64,000 bases of DNA, from positions 558,001 through 622,000 of the forward strand of contig NZ_KE386941.1 in assembly GCF_000429705.1 (NCBI RefSeq), in the 5' to 3' direction. The first letter of the stretch is position 1. Each line of letters opens with the position of its first letter. This document shows positions 8,626 through 17,053 of this stretch, piece after piece. Below the pieces are notes generated by a model that searched no databases, was not told the origin of the DNA, and saw only the letters and a list, made by a program, of their open reading frames with translations. The stretch is from Alteribacter aurantiacus DSM 18675. Its GTDB lineage: Bacteria > Bacillota > Bacilli > Bacillales > Salisediminibacteriaceae. Both the position numbers and the translations under genes were made by a program.

Positions 8626-9459
8626 ATGAAAGAAAAATGGCTTTATATCGATTCGGGGGATCAAAGTCCCTATTATAACATGGCACTGGATGAAAAATTG
8701 ATGGACTGGCATAGAAGAGGCCTCATTCCTCCTGTGGTAAGGTTTTATGGATGGAATCCGCCTACCTTATCAGTCGGTTACTTTCAAAAAGCGAAAAAAG
8801 AGATTGATATGGAAGCGGTAAAAAAGCACGAACTAGGTTTTGTGAGAAGGCCAACAGGCGGTAGGGCCGTTTTACACGAAGATGAACTTACATACAGCGT
8901 CATCATCAGTGAGAGTCACCCCGAAATGCCAGAGACTGTAACAGAAGCGTATCGTGTAATATCTCAAGGGCTACTTGAAGGATTTTTGGAGCTTGGGCTG
9001 GATGCGGGGTTTTCTATACCGCGTACAGAAGAAGAGCGAAACAATTTGAAAAACCCGAGGTCCGCCGTTTGCTTTGATGCATCATCGTGGTACGAACTCG
9101 TTGTAGAAGGAAGAAAAATAGCAGGGAGTGCTCAAACCCGCCAAAAAGGCGTGATCCTGCAGCACGGCTCTATCATTTTGTCCATGGATGAAGACAAGCT
9201 CTTTGATGTATTTGTATATCCGAATGAACGTGTGAGAGAACGGATGCAGCGCAGCTTCAAAAACAAAGCTGTAGCCATTGAAGAGCTTTTAGGTGAAAAG
9301 GTACCAATGAATCGGGCGAAAAAAGTGTTCAGGGATGGCTTTGAAAAAGGATTGAACATTTCTTTGGAAGAGATGACGCTCACACAAGAGCAAGAAGATG
9401 AAGTACATGCCTTGATCGATCAAAAATATGGAACTGATGAATGGAATTATAAATCTTAG
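8626..9459 (+). CDS. lipM: Octanoyl-[GcvH]:protein / octanoyltransferase LipM
   Basis: Transfers octanoate from acyl carrier protein to the glycine cleavage H protein, the first step of lipoate assembly. 277 residues of the BPL/LplA fold. Motifs are RRPTGGRAVLHEDELTYS (about 74-91) and AVCFDASSWYELVVEGRKIAGSAQ, containing the catalytic Cys149 and the conserved Lys164. GAGGGA lies before the ATG. Its place beside gcv suits its role in activating that system and, indirectly, the Bkd complex downstream. Confidence 0.95.
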   Translation: MKEKWLYIDSGDQSPYYNMALDEKLMDWHRRGLIPPVVRFYGWNPPTLSVGYFQKAKKEIDMEAVKKHELGFVRRPTGGRAVLHEDELTYSVIISESHPEMPETVTEAYRVISQGLLEGFLELGLDAGFSIPRTEEERNNLKNPRSAVCFDASSWYELVVEGRKIAGSAQTRQKGVILQHGSIILSMDEDKLFDVFVYPNERVRERMQRSFKNKAVAIEELLGEKVPMNRAKKVFRDGFEKGLNISLEEMTLTQEQEDEVHALIDQKYGTDEWNYKS

Positions 9460-9484
9460 GTGACTAGGGGATGCCATTGTACCT

Positions 9485-9520
9485 TGCCTCGCTTTCAGGA
9501 AACTGGAGTGAGGCATTTTG
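9485..9520 (+). terminator. Probable terminator after lipM
   Basis: GCCTCGCTTTCAG pairs with CTGGAGTGAGGC with G-U pairs, followed by ATTTTG. The tail is short. Confidence 0.6.
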
Positions 9521-9882
9521 TGTTTAGGATACCTTTTTCAATAAGTAACCCTCTTTTTCGTTCACTTCAGAGCTTACTAGCTCAAGGTCCTTTTATCCGG
9601 TCAGATAGTACGATAAAGCAGCTTCAATCTTATAGGGTGTAGTGCTCTAAAATTAACTTAATTTGGCCCCTTCGTTTTTATTTTCAACAAGGCAAAAGTG
9701 TGGTACCATTTCTTCTTGCATTGAAATTATCGGAGCCATTTACAAGGTGTAAAGAATAAAAAAAGCAATCAATAAAATTGGCCAAAATTGACGATTTTTA
9801 AGAAAAGATGTCCTTTTTTCTCGTTTTTTCTTCCTTGTTTAACCGATTTCAAAGTTGACAAAATGATTTGCTGTCTAACTAA

Positions 9883-9898
9883 ACGCAATATATAGTAT
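9883..9898 (+). promoter_or_regulatory. NrdR box 1
   Basis: ACGCAATATATAGTAT, matching the NrdR consensus acaCwAtATaTwGtgt at 14 of 16 positions. NrdR represses ribonucleotide reductase genes when dATP is high (family knowledge). Confidence 0.8.
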
Positions 9899-9927
9899 TT
9901 GAACAAAAATGTTTACCACTATATATT
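9899..9927 (+). promoter_or_regulatory. Sigma-A promoter of nrdJ
   Basis: TTGAAC (9899-9904), a 17-base spacer and TATATT (9922-9927). The -10 hexamer lies inside NrdR box 2 and the -35 starts right after box 1, so NrdR bound at both boxes would block RNA polymerase. Confidence 0.7.
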
Positions 9928-9931
9928 GATG
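9916..9931 (+). promoter_or_regulatory. NrdR box 2
   Basis: CCACTATATATTGATG has the complete 10-base core CTATATATTG. Its core begins 33 bases after that of box 1, about three helical turns, the spacing typical of paired NrdR boxes. Confidence 0.8.
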
Positions 9932-9984
9932 GGTACAGAAAACTGTGGTAAGCTTAAACAAGATTAAATACACCAAAGATTACC

Positions 9985-10012
9985 AGTCGTCACCTATATA
10001 TAGGTGACGACT
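9985..10012 (+). repeat. Perfect 28-bp palindrome in the nrdJ leader
   Basis: Two 14-base arms (AGTCGTCACCTATA and its complement) meet without a spacer. It is downstream of the predicted promoter and so would be transcribed. No U run follows, so it is not an ordinary terminator. It could be an operator or an mRNA 5' stabilising hairpin. Confidence 0.75.
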
Positions 10013-10074
10013 GACTCTTTCACAACAAGATGTGCTATATGTTAATGAACTAGATAACAAAGGGGAGAATGCAT

Positions 10075-12639
10075 GTGACAACGTTTATGTCTGCTATGTC
10101 GATTAATGTTGAGGAACTGAATCGAGATATTGAGCAGTTCCCGCAAGTGTTTCCAATTACTCCTGAGATGAACAAAAAGAAAAGTGGAGTATCTCGATTG
10201 GTCATGCTGGACCGCTATACGTTTAAAGATACGGAGAAGAAAACGCTCAAAGCAGGAGACTTTGTGGTACTAACGGTTAAAGCCGATCCTAAATTTCCTG
10301 CAAGGGGATACGGTTACGTGTTAGAAGTAGATTGGGAGAAAAGTAAAGCGAAAATTCGCGTAGACGATGAGTTTTTGGGCGTACTTGATAATCAAGAGGA
10401 AAAAGAATCTGGCGTTGTAACGCGCTCTCTCGATACGATCGATAAACCTCTGGAGATTTACTATGAACAAATCGCCAAGCGGAATGCAAGAGGGCTTTCT
10501 GAAGTAGAGACGGATCCGGTAAAACGTGAGGAGAGCTTTCATAAATTTTATCATGAACTTGTGAACATGAACTTTGTACCGGCTGGACGAGTCCTTTACG
10601 GTGCAGGTGCTGAAACGGATGTTACTTACTTTAACTGCTACGTTATGCCATTCGTTGCAGATTCCCGTGAAGGCATTTCCGAACATAGAAAACAAGTAAT
10701 GGAGATTATGAGCCGGGGTGGCGGTGTCGGAACGAACGGATCCACCTTAAGACCACGCAATACGTTGGCTCGAGGTGTTAATGGCAAGTCGTCAGGATCT
10801 GTGTCATGGTTAGATGACATTGCGAAATTGACGCACTTAGTTGAACAAGGTGGCTCTAGACGGGGAGCACAAATGATCATGCTATCTGATTGGCACCCCG
10901 ATATTTTGGAGTTCATCATCTCAAAAATGCAAAACCCTCGTATTTTGCGATACTTACTGGAAAATACAGAGGATGAGCAAATTCGCAATCTCGTAAAAGA
11001 CAAGCTGAAGTTCACGCCGCTAACTGAAGTAGAAGAAGCGATGTACCAAAGCATCGTGAACTATAAATCCATTGAAGGACAAGGTGGGTTTGATGGTAAA
11101 GTCATCGCTGAAGCTGAAGAGAAGCTTCGTACAGGCGGTACTTATACCGTAAATAACTCGGAATTCTTAACGGGTGCAAATATCAGTGTTTGTATCACGA
11201 AGGAATTCATGGAAGCTGTTGAAAACGACAAGGAGTACGCTCTACGCTTCCCTGATGTAGAAAACTACTCAAAAGAGGAAATGGAAGCTTATAATCGTGA
11301 CTGGCAAGAATATGGTGACGTTCGTGAGTGGGAATCAATCGGTTTTGGCGTTCGAACATATCGTACGATCAAAGCAAAAGAGCTTTGGAACTTGATTAAC
11401 GTATGTGCGACGTATTCAGCGGAACCGGGCATTTTCTTTATCGACAATGCGAACGAAAAAACAAACGCTAGTGCCTATGGACAAAAAGTGGTTGCAACAA
11501 ACCCGTGTGGGGAACAACCTCTCGCTCCATATTCTGTGTGCAATTTAGCAGCCGTCAACTTGGCTGAAATGGCGGACAAAGAAACAAAAACGGTAGATTT
11601 TGAAAAACTGAAGCAAACCGTAGCAACCGGCGTGCGTATGCAAGATAACGTGATTGATGCGACTCCGTACTTTTTGGAACAAAACACGAAGCAAGCTAAA
11701 GGAGAGCGTCGTGTAGGGCTTGGTGTAATGGGACTTCATGACTTATTGATCCATACGGAAACAGTGTATGGTTCAGAAAAAGGCAATGATTTGATCGATA
11801 AGATTTTCGAAACGATTGCGACGACCGCGTATCGAACGAGCATTGCACTTGCGAAGGAAAAAGGAAGCTTTCCCTTCCTAGTCGGAGAAACAAAAGAAAA
11901 TACAAAGGTCCTTCGAGAGGCGTATGCAAACACGGGTTATATGCAAGGGATGCCCGATGACATCCGTGAAGGTGTGAAAGAGTACGGTATTCGTAACTCT
12001 CACCTCTTGACTGTGGCTCCCACGGGGTCCACTGGGACAATGGTTGGAGTCAGTACTGGCCTTGAACCATATTTTTCTTTCTCCTATTTCCGAAGTGGGC
12101 GTTTAGGGAAGTTTATCGAAGTAAAAGCAGAAATACTCCAAGAATACTTGGATAAAAATCCAAACGTTAATCCAACTGAACTACCTGAATGGTTTGTTTC
12201 AAGTATGGAACTCTCACCGGAAGCTCACGCTGATGTTCAGTGTGTGATCCAACGTTGGGTTGACAGCTCACTCAGTAAAACAGTAAACGCTCCAAGAGGG
12301 TATACTGTTGACCAAGTGAAATCCGTTTATGAGCGCCTTTATAACGGGGGAGCAAAAGGTGGGACTGTCTATGTTGACGGAAGTCGTGATTCTCAAGTTC
12401 TTACGCTTAAGGCGGAAGAGAATGACATGAACGATACAACTGAAAAGTTGTCCGATCATGCAGAAGAAAGAGGAAAAGTTGTTCTCGTAGATACGATTTC
12501 AGACTTGCGCTCTACATCTGTTAAATACGGCAACGAAGTGGGAGACAAGTGCCCGGTTTGTCGTAAAGGAACGGTAGAAGACATTGGTGGATGCAATACA
12601 TGTACAAACTGTAATGCGCAGTTGAAGTGCGGACTTTAA
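10075..12639 (+). CDS. nrdJ: Adenosylcobalamin-dependent (class II) ribonucleotide reductase
   Basis: Reduces ribonucleotides to deoxyribonucleotides with a B12-generated radical, independent of oxygen. About 854 residues. It shows VPAGRVLYGAG, the first active-site Cys in TYFNCYVMP, GGGVGTNGSTLRPRN, SRRGAQM, the NPCGEQPL loop and a C-terminal double CxxC (KCPVCRKG, CNTCTNC). The upstream ATG at 10069 is only one base behind GGGGAG, so the GTG at 10075 is preferred. Controlled by paired NrdR boxes. It interrupts the B. subtilis order between lipM and mntR, indicating insertion or differential loss. Confidence 0.95.
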   Translation: MTTFMSAMSINVEELNRDIEQFPQVFPITPEMNKKKSGVSRLVMLDRYTFKDTEKKTLKAGDFVVLTVKADPKFPARGYGYVLEVDWEKSKAKIRVDDEFLGVLDNQEEKESGVVTRSLDTIDKPLEIYYEQIAKRNARGLSEVETDPVKREESFHKFYHELVNMNFVPAGRVLYGAGAETDVTYFNCYVMPFVADSREGISEHRKQVMEIMSRGGGVGTNGSTLRPRNTLARGVNGKSSGSVSWLDDIAKLTHLVEQGGSRRGAQMIMLSDWHPDILEFIISKMQNPRILRYLLENTEDEQIRNLVKDKLKFTPLTEVEEAMYQSIVNYKSIEGQGGFDGKVIAEAEEKLRTGGTYTVNNSEFLTGANISVCITKEFMEAVENDKEYALRFPDVENYSKEEMEAYNRDWQEYGDVREWESIGFGVRTYRTIKAKELWNLINVCATYSAEPGIFFIDNANEKTNASAYGQKVVATNPCGEQPLAPYSVCNLAAVNLAEMADKETKTVDFEKLKQTVATGVRMQDNVIDATPYFLEQNTKQAKGERRVGLGVMGLHDLLIHTETVYGSEKGNDLIDKIFETIATTAYRTSIALAKEKGSFPFLVGETKENTKVLREAYANTGYMQGMPDDIREGVKEYGIRNSHLLTVAPTGSTGTMVGVSTGLEPYFSFSYFRSGRLGKFIEVKAEILQEYLDKNPNVNPTELPEWFVSSMELSPEAHADVQCVIQRWVDSSLSKTVNAPRGYTVDQVKSVYERLYNGGAKGGTVYVDGSRDSQVLTLKAEENDMNDTTEKLSDHAEERGKVVLVDTISDLRSTSVKYGNEVGDKCPVCRKGTVEDIGGCNTCTNCNAQLKCGL

Positions 12640-12647
12640 AATAAATT

Positions 12648-12696
12648 AGAGGCTGTTTATTGGACAACATACGTCCAAGATAAGCAGCCTCTTTTC
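12648..12696 (+). terminator. Terminator after nrdJ
   Basis: AGAGGCTG (12648-12655) with CAGCCTCT (12685-12692), extended inwards by TTGGAC/GTCCAA, then a T-rich tail. Confidence 0.8.
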
Positions 12697-12841
12697 TTCT
12701 GCACCGGAGTGAGGTAGTCCCAGTGTTTAATTTATAGTATACTTAGTAATAGAGAAAAGACTGTTTTTGCTTTCAAGTACACTGCTCCGTATTCGCTTTG
12801 GATCAGGGTTTCTTGAACGGGGGACGTTTGGAGGGGACAGT

Positions 12842-13273
12842 ATGCCAACACCGAGTATGGAAGATTACTTGGAGCGAATTTACCTGTTAATTGAAGATAA
12901 AGGATATGCCAGAGTATCAGATATCGCTGAGCAGCTTGAAGTGCATCCATCATCAGTTACAAAAATGGTTCAAAAGCTTGATAAGAAAGAATACTTAATA
13001 TACGAAAAGTACCGAGGCCTCGTCCTAACACCTAAAGGAAAAAAAATAGGCAAGCGTCTTGTTTATCGTCATGAACTACTCGAAGAATTCATGAGGATCA
13101 TTGGTGTTGACGGAGAAACCATTTATCAAGATGTGGAAGGGATCGAGCACCACTTGAGTTGGGATGCGATCGATCGGATTGGTGACTTGGTACAATATTT
13201 CGATGAAGAACCAAAACGTGTGAACGACCTTCGTGATGTTCAAAAGAAAAGTGAAGAAATGGAGCAATCATAA
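12842..13273 (+). CDS. mntR: Manganese-responsive regulator MntR
   Basis: DtxR-family repressor of Mn(II) uptake, 143 residues. N-terminal winged helix followed by a dimerisation domain. The known metal ligands are all present at the classic positions: Asp8, Glu11, His77, Glu99, Glu102 and His103. The ATG at 12842 follows GGAGGGG with a 5-base gap and gives the standard N-terminus MPTPSMEDYLE; the frame stays open further upstream but that extension is unsupported. The stop codon lies inside its terminator hairpin. Confidence 0.96.
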   Translation: MPTPSMEDYLERIYLLIEDKGYARVSDIAEQLEVHPSSVTKMVQKLDKKEYLIYEKYRGLVLTPKGKKIGKRLVYRHELLEEFMRIIGVDGETIYQDVEGIEHHLSWDAIDRIGDLVQYFDEEPKRVNDLRDVQKKSEEMEQS

Positions 13274-13298
13274 CGAGTGTTATGATTGCTTTTTTTTG
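13263..13298 (+). terminator. Terminator overlapping the mntR stop
   Basis: Perfect 12-bp stem (13263-13274 with 13279-13290), GAGT loop, followed by eight or more T. The TAA of mntR is within the left arm. Confidence 0.92.
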
Positions 13299-13340
13299 AT
13301 TTTGAAAAAAGGCGGCTATGAGTTTCATTGGCTTGGTACA

Positions 13341-13530
13341 TTTGTCCATCAAATTTTGAATTTGACAATCGAGTTGCGGCGTTTGTTCATCGACTTTGGG
13401 ATTTATCAATCGAGATGCGGCGTTTGTTCATCGACTTTTGGAATTTATCAATCGAGTTGCGGTGTTTGTTCATTGACTTTAGAATTTATCAATCAAGTTG
13501 CCGCGTTTGTCCATCGACTTTACACTTTTC
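13341..13530 (+). repeat. 41-42 bp tandem repeat array
   Basis: Four full units beginning TTTGTTCATCGACTTTGG-like at 13341, 13382, 13423 and 13465, plus a partial unit at 13506. Units differ by a few substitutions and by one base in length. The unit length is not fixed to a multiple of three and no gene with a start signal covers the array, so it is intergenic. Between mntR and yqhO. Confidence 0.9.
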
Positions 13531-13671
13531 AAATCACCCTACAATAGTACCTCCAGGTTAAAAGAAATGATCTTGAAAAGAAAAAAATAACCAGTAGACG
13601 AGCTTATGAGCTAAAAAACGAGCATTTTTTCTGCCGTTTCTCTTTACAATGGAATAAAGGAGGAGTGGCCT

Positions 13672-14568
13672 GTGAAAGTGGATGGCGTTTTTGCTGGCGG
13701 AGGTGTGCGAGCGCTTGCGTTTGTAGGGGCCCTCAACGCTCTTGAAAAGAAAGGTATTGAATTTGAAAGGATTGCGGGTACAAGTGCAGGAGCAATAACG
13801 GGAGCTTTTATCAAAGCCGGTTTTTCGGGAGAAGAAATCGTTAGCCTCTTTGAAGAAATGGATTTAAGGCAATTGTTAGACCCAAGAAAGTCTATGTTTC
13901 CTCTCCCATTTATTAGATGGCTCACCATGTACAGGAAGATCGGACTATATAAGGGAAGTGAGTTTGAAAAATGGCTTGTTGACACCTTAAAGAAAAAAGG
14001 GGTTTCCACTTTTGCCGATCTACCTCCTGGCTCGTTAAAAATGGTGGCATCAGACATAACAAATGGTCGGATTGTGGTTTTACCAGACGACCTTCCGTTA
14101 TATGGGCGAATTCCTGAGAAGTTCTCTGTTGCACGAGCGATTCGAATGAGTTGCAGTATCCCCTTTTTCTTTGAACCTGTAAAAATCTACGATGGTACCG
14201 GTAAACCTTCTTATGTGGTGGATGGTGGTGTTTTAAGTAACTTCCCAATGTGGGTGTTTAAGAAGAGAAATCAAAAAAGGCTAACAAGACCCGTATTGGG
14301 GTTTAGGTTGAGCCCGACGCTGGAAGAAGAAATGGCCAGTCCTCGCAAAATTAAGAATGCTATGCAATTTACTTATGCGATGGTGGAAACGATGAGGACT
14401 GCACACGACCAGCGTTATATAGCAAGAGACTTGGCAAAAGATATCGTATTCATCCCTGTTAAAGATGTGAAGACAACGGATTTTTCACTAAGTGATGATC
14501 AAAAAGCAAGCTTGATTCAGTTGGGGGAAGACAGTACAACGATTTTTTTAAAGCATTGGAGTAACTAA
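13672..14568 (+). CDS. yqhO: Patatin-like phospholipase YqhO
   Basis: Predicted serine acyl hydrolase of 298 residues. The patatin catalytic elements are present: oxyanion loop GGGVRALAF (about 9-17), nucleophile elbow GTSAGA (Ser about 41), and the Asp of VDGGVLSNFP. No signal peptide is visible, so it is probably cytoplasmic or peripheral. A GTG start follows AAAGGAGG with an 8-base gap. It ends tail to tail with the PAP2-like gene, overlapping by four bases. Substrate unknown. Confidence 0.9.
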   Translation: MKVDGVFAGGGVRALAFVGALNALEKKGIEFERIAGTSAGAITGAFIKAGFSGEEIVSLFEEMDLRQLLDPRKSMFPLPFIRWLTMYRKIGLYKGSEFEKWLVDTLKKKGVSTFADLPPGSLKMVASDITNGRIVVLPDDLPLYGRIPEKFSVARAIRMSCSIPFFFEPVKIYDGTGKPSYVVDGGVLSNFPMWVFKKRNQKRLTRPVLGFRLSPTLEEEMASPRKIKNAMQFTYAMVETMRTAHDQRYIARDLAKDIVFIPVKDVKTTDFSLSDDQKASLIQLGEDSTTIFLKHWSN

Positions 14569-15386
14569 CGATTCTTTATCACATCGGCAATGCCATCTTG
14601 TTGATACAATTTCGTTAAAACAAGGAGAGTAGGAACAATCAAAGTAATCCATAATCCGATGATTAACCCCATTGTAAATAAAGGAAGAGGCATCCAAGAA
14701 AAAAGTATGGGAGAAAAAATCTTTACTAATGCGATTCCGACTAAACCAATACCGCAACCGGTGATCCTTGACCTAAAGCTGGCAGATGGAATACTCATAC
14801 GAACTTTAATAAATTCAAGGGAGATCCCTACACCTGCTCCAAGTAGATACCCCGTGTGAAGGAGTGCCTGTGTGTTTGGATAAATCAAAGCAACCAGAAA
14901 TACAGGCAAAATGATGGCAAAAGCCATTATGTAACGATCGGGCATGGCTCCAATCCAATCGAAGCTGCGGTAAAACCCATACACAATGAAGCCGCCGATT
15001 AATATGGCACCAACAATAGAGAAGACAGACGATTGAGTAAAAAACAAAAACGTGATGGAAAAGGCAAGGATGGGTGCGACACAAGCAACAAGCTCGAGCC
15101 TATTACGAGTAAGTGGGATGAAAAAGGAAAAGAATGTCATGACAGCTTGGACGGGGAGGTGAGTTAAAGGTACCCAATTGTTCCCGATAATTAACCCTGG
15201 GAAAAATAGCTGGATAATGTGGCTAATGGTGACCGAGAATGACAGAAGAAAAAAGAGTTGAAAGCCAATCGTTTTATTAATAGCCCAAAAAATGAGGCCG
15301 ATTAAAACGAGAAAGATGATATCAAGTTCGGTAACGAGTGTAAACTCTGAAGATAAATATGGAAGTGATTCGTTTAATCCAGTCAT
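14565..15386 (-). CDS. PAP2-like multi-pass membrane protein, probably inactive
   Basis: 273 residues with about eight membrane segments. Its layout resembles bacterial PAP2 phosphatases that have a C-terminal membrane extension. However, at the place of the PSGH motif it reads LTHLPVQAV and at the place of SRxxxGVHxPxD it reads ITFLFFTQSSVFSIV, so the catalytic histidine and arginine seem to be missing. AGGAGGTAG precedes the ATG. The family assignment is an inference from pattern, and it may be a pseudoenzyme or an unrelated fold. It lies downstream of yqhP on the minus strand. Confidence 0.6.
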   Translation of the reverse strand: MTGLNESLPYLSSEFTLVTELDIIFLVLIGLIFWAINKTIGFQLFFLLSFSVTISHIIQLFFPGLIIGNNWVPLTHLPVQAVMTFFSFFIPLTRNRLELVACVAPILAFSITFLFFTQSSVFSIVGAILIGGFIVYGFYRSFDWIGAMPDRYIMAFAIILPVFLVALIYPNTQALLHTGYLLGAGVGISLEFIKVRMSIPSASFRSRITGCGIGLVGIALVKIFSPILFSWMPLPLFTMGLIIGLWITLIVPTLLVLTKLYQQDGIADVIKNR

Positions 15387-15416
15387 GGCACTACCTCCTC
15401 AAGACGAGAAAATCGA

Positions 15417-15460
15417 AGAAAAAGAACCAAGCGATTAGAATAATGCTCGGTTCTTTTTCT
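15417..15460 (-). terminator. Terminator at the end of yqhP
   Basis: AGAAAAAGAACC (15417-15428) pairs with GGTTCTTTTTCT (15449-15460), with AGC/GCT inside. The right arm lies in the last codons of yqhP. Possibly partial, because the next minus-strand gene starts about 30 bases later. Confidence 0.55.
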
Positions 15461-15830
15461 TACTCTTATTCTTCTTTCCCTCAATTACACGAAGTTGAAC
15501 GTCAGATTGACGTTTAATAAGTGGTCTTTGACTTCGCTTTTTTTCCTGCTTAGCTTTCTTTTGTTTAGCTGCTTTAAAAGAAGGCGTTCGATTACCTGAT
15601 CTAGCTTGTGTTTTGTAAGCATTAGCGGACATTTGTCTGCCATAATTGGCCTGGGATAACCTGGGCATAACAATGTTTTTAAACAATAAATACAAAAGCG
15701 TTGCAACCCCAACCATAACCAGCATGCTAACGAAGAATCCTCGGGGGTCTGTTACTAGGTTGCTACCAATACCTAAAAGAGCCAAACCAAACATGACAAG
15801 TAACAAGGGATGAAAAGACTGGCGAAGCAT
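15435..15830 (-). CDS. yqhP: YqhP family membrane protein
   Basis: About 131 residues: two N-terminal membrane segments (LLLVMFGLALLGIG and FFVSMLVMVGVATLLYLLF) and a very basic cytoplasmic tail rich in Lys and Arg. The frame opens at 15857 but GGAGGTG sits inside that extension, directly before the ATG at 15830, giving MLRQSFHPLLL. It matches B. subtilis yqhP in position and layout. Function unknown. Confidence 0.8.
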   Translation of the reverse strand: MLRQSFHPLLLVMFGLALLGIGSNLVTDPRGFFVSMLVMVGVATLLYLLFKNIVMPRLSQANYGRQMSANAYKTQARSGNRTPSFKAAKQKKAKQEKKRSQRPLIKRQSDVQLRVIEGKKNKSKKKNRALF

Positions 15831-15867
15831 AAATCCACCTCCAAGATGTTTTGTCATTTTCCTTTTA

Positions 15868-16827
15868 TCATACGATACGGTCTTCCAAATTATCCTTCGA
15901 AAAGGCGTCGTCCCGCTTTCTCATTTCTTCAAAAGAAGCAATTGCAACTTCTACTTGATCATCTTTTGGCTCTTTTGTTGTCAGAAGTTGTAGCCAAAGA
16001 CCTGGATAACCAAGCCATCTTAGAGCTGGAACGTGACGAACCTTGTTGGTTAATTGTAATACTTCATATGAAGCACCAAGAACAACAGGAATGAGTGCAA
16101 TTCGGTAGGTCAATCTTTCCCATAAAGGTTCTGAAGGTACAGCCAAATAAATAAATACACCGACAATGACGGTAAAGAGAATGAAACTGCTACCACATCG
16201 GTAATGCAACCGTGACTGGGCTTGTACATTTTCTACGGTTAGTGATTTATTGTTTTCAAAAGCGTTGATTACTTTATGCTCTGCCCCGTGATACTGAAAT
16301 ACCCGTCTAATCATGGGGGTCAAGCTTATTAAGTAAATGTAGGTTAAAAGGAAAACCAATTTTATAAAGCCCTCTATTAAGTTTTGAGCGACATGACCGG
16401 GGAAAATGGGTCTAAATAGCTCTGCTAGCGTGGCAGGGAGAGCCGTAAAAACCAATTTTCCGAAGATGAACGAAAGTACGCCTACCGCGGCTACTCCCAA
16501 AACCATCGTCAATTTTGACGTTTGTTCGACGGTTTCAATATTGTCATCATCCTTTGGATCAACGTCATACCGTTCAGTTGAGAAATTGAGGTGTTTTGTT
16601 CCATTGGCACTTGCTTCAACAATAGCGGCCACACCTCGCACAAAAGGAATTTTTTTCAGTTTTTCAACCCAAGGTCGTTTTTTCTTTTTAACCTCAAAAA
16701 AATCGAGCGTGTTATCTGTTCGACGGATTGCAGTTACTGTTGTATGTTTACCGCCAAACATCACTCCTTCCATGACGGCTTGTCCACCGTATGCAGGAGG
16801 TTGATTTTGTTTACTCAATGATGTCAC
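15868..16827 (-). CDS. yqhQ: YqhQ, DUF1385 membrane protein
   Basis: 319 residues of the DUF1385 family. The hallmark N-terminus YGGQAVMEGVMFGGKH is present, followed by membrane segments around residues 105-135 and 150-180, the motif FQYHGAEHKVINAFE and more segments near 215-260. The conserved His residues suggest a metal or substrate site, but the function is not established. The start is GTG 16827 or TTG 16818; the SD is weak for both. Confidence 0.88.
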   Translation of the reverse strand: MTSLSKQNQPPAYGGQAVMEGVMFGGKHTTVTAIRRTDNTLDFFEVKKKKRPWVEKLKKIPFVRGVAAIVEASANGTKHLNFSTERYDVDPKDDDNIETVEQTSKLTMVLGVAAVGVLSFIFGKLVFTALPATLAELFRPIFPGHVAQNLIEGFIKLVFLLTYIYLISLTPMIRRVFQYHGAEHKVINAFENNKSLTVENVQAQSRLHYRCGSSFILFTVIVGVFIYLAVPSEPLWERLTYRIALIPVVLGASYEVLQLTNKVRHVPALRWLGYPGLWLQLLTTKEPKDDQVEVAIASFEEMRKRDDAFSKDNLEDRIV

Positions 16828-17053
16828 CAGCCTATCTTAACTCTATTGTTTATGTTGCTTTATCTTTCTATTCTACATGAATTGTGAAAATACCTCCAAT
16901 TAGAAGGATGAACTTGCAATAAATACACAGCTACTTTTCCCAAAAAAATGATTTATACTCGGTTAGGTTTTAGGTTTGAGCATTCAAAATCGTGAGCTTG
17001 TATAAAGCCTAAAAAAAAATATATCGGACATACTACCCCGTGAGGTGATAAGT

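Noticed and set aside
13233..13561. Two repeat-containing frames of 77 and 104 codons over the tandem array
   Set aside because: They arise from the 41-42 bp repeats, shift frame between units and have no start signals.
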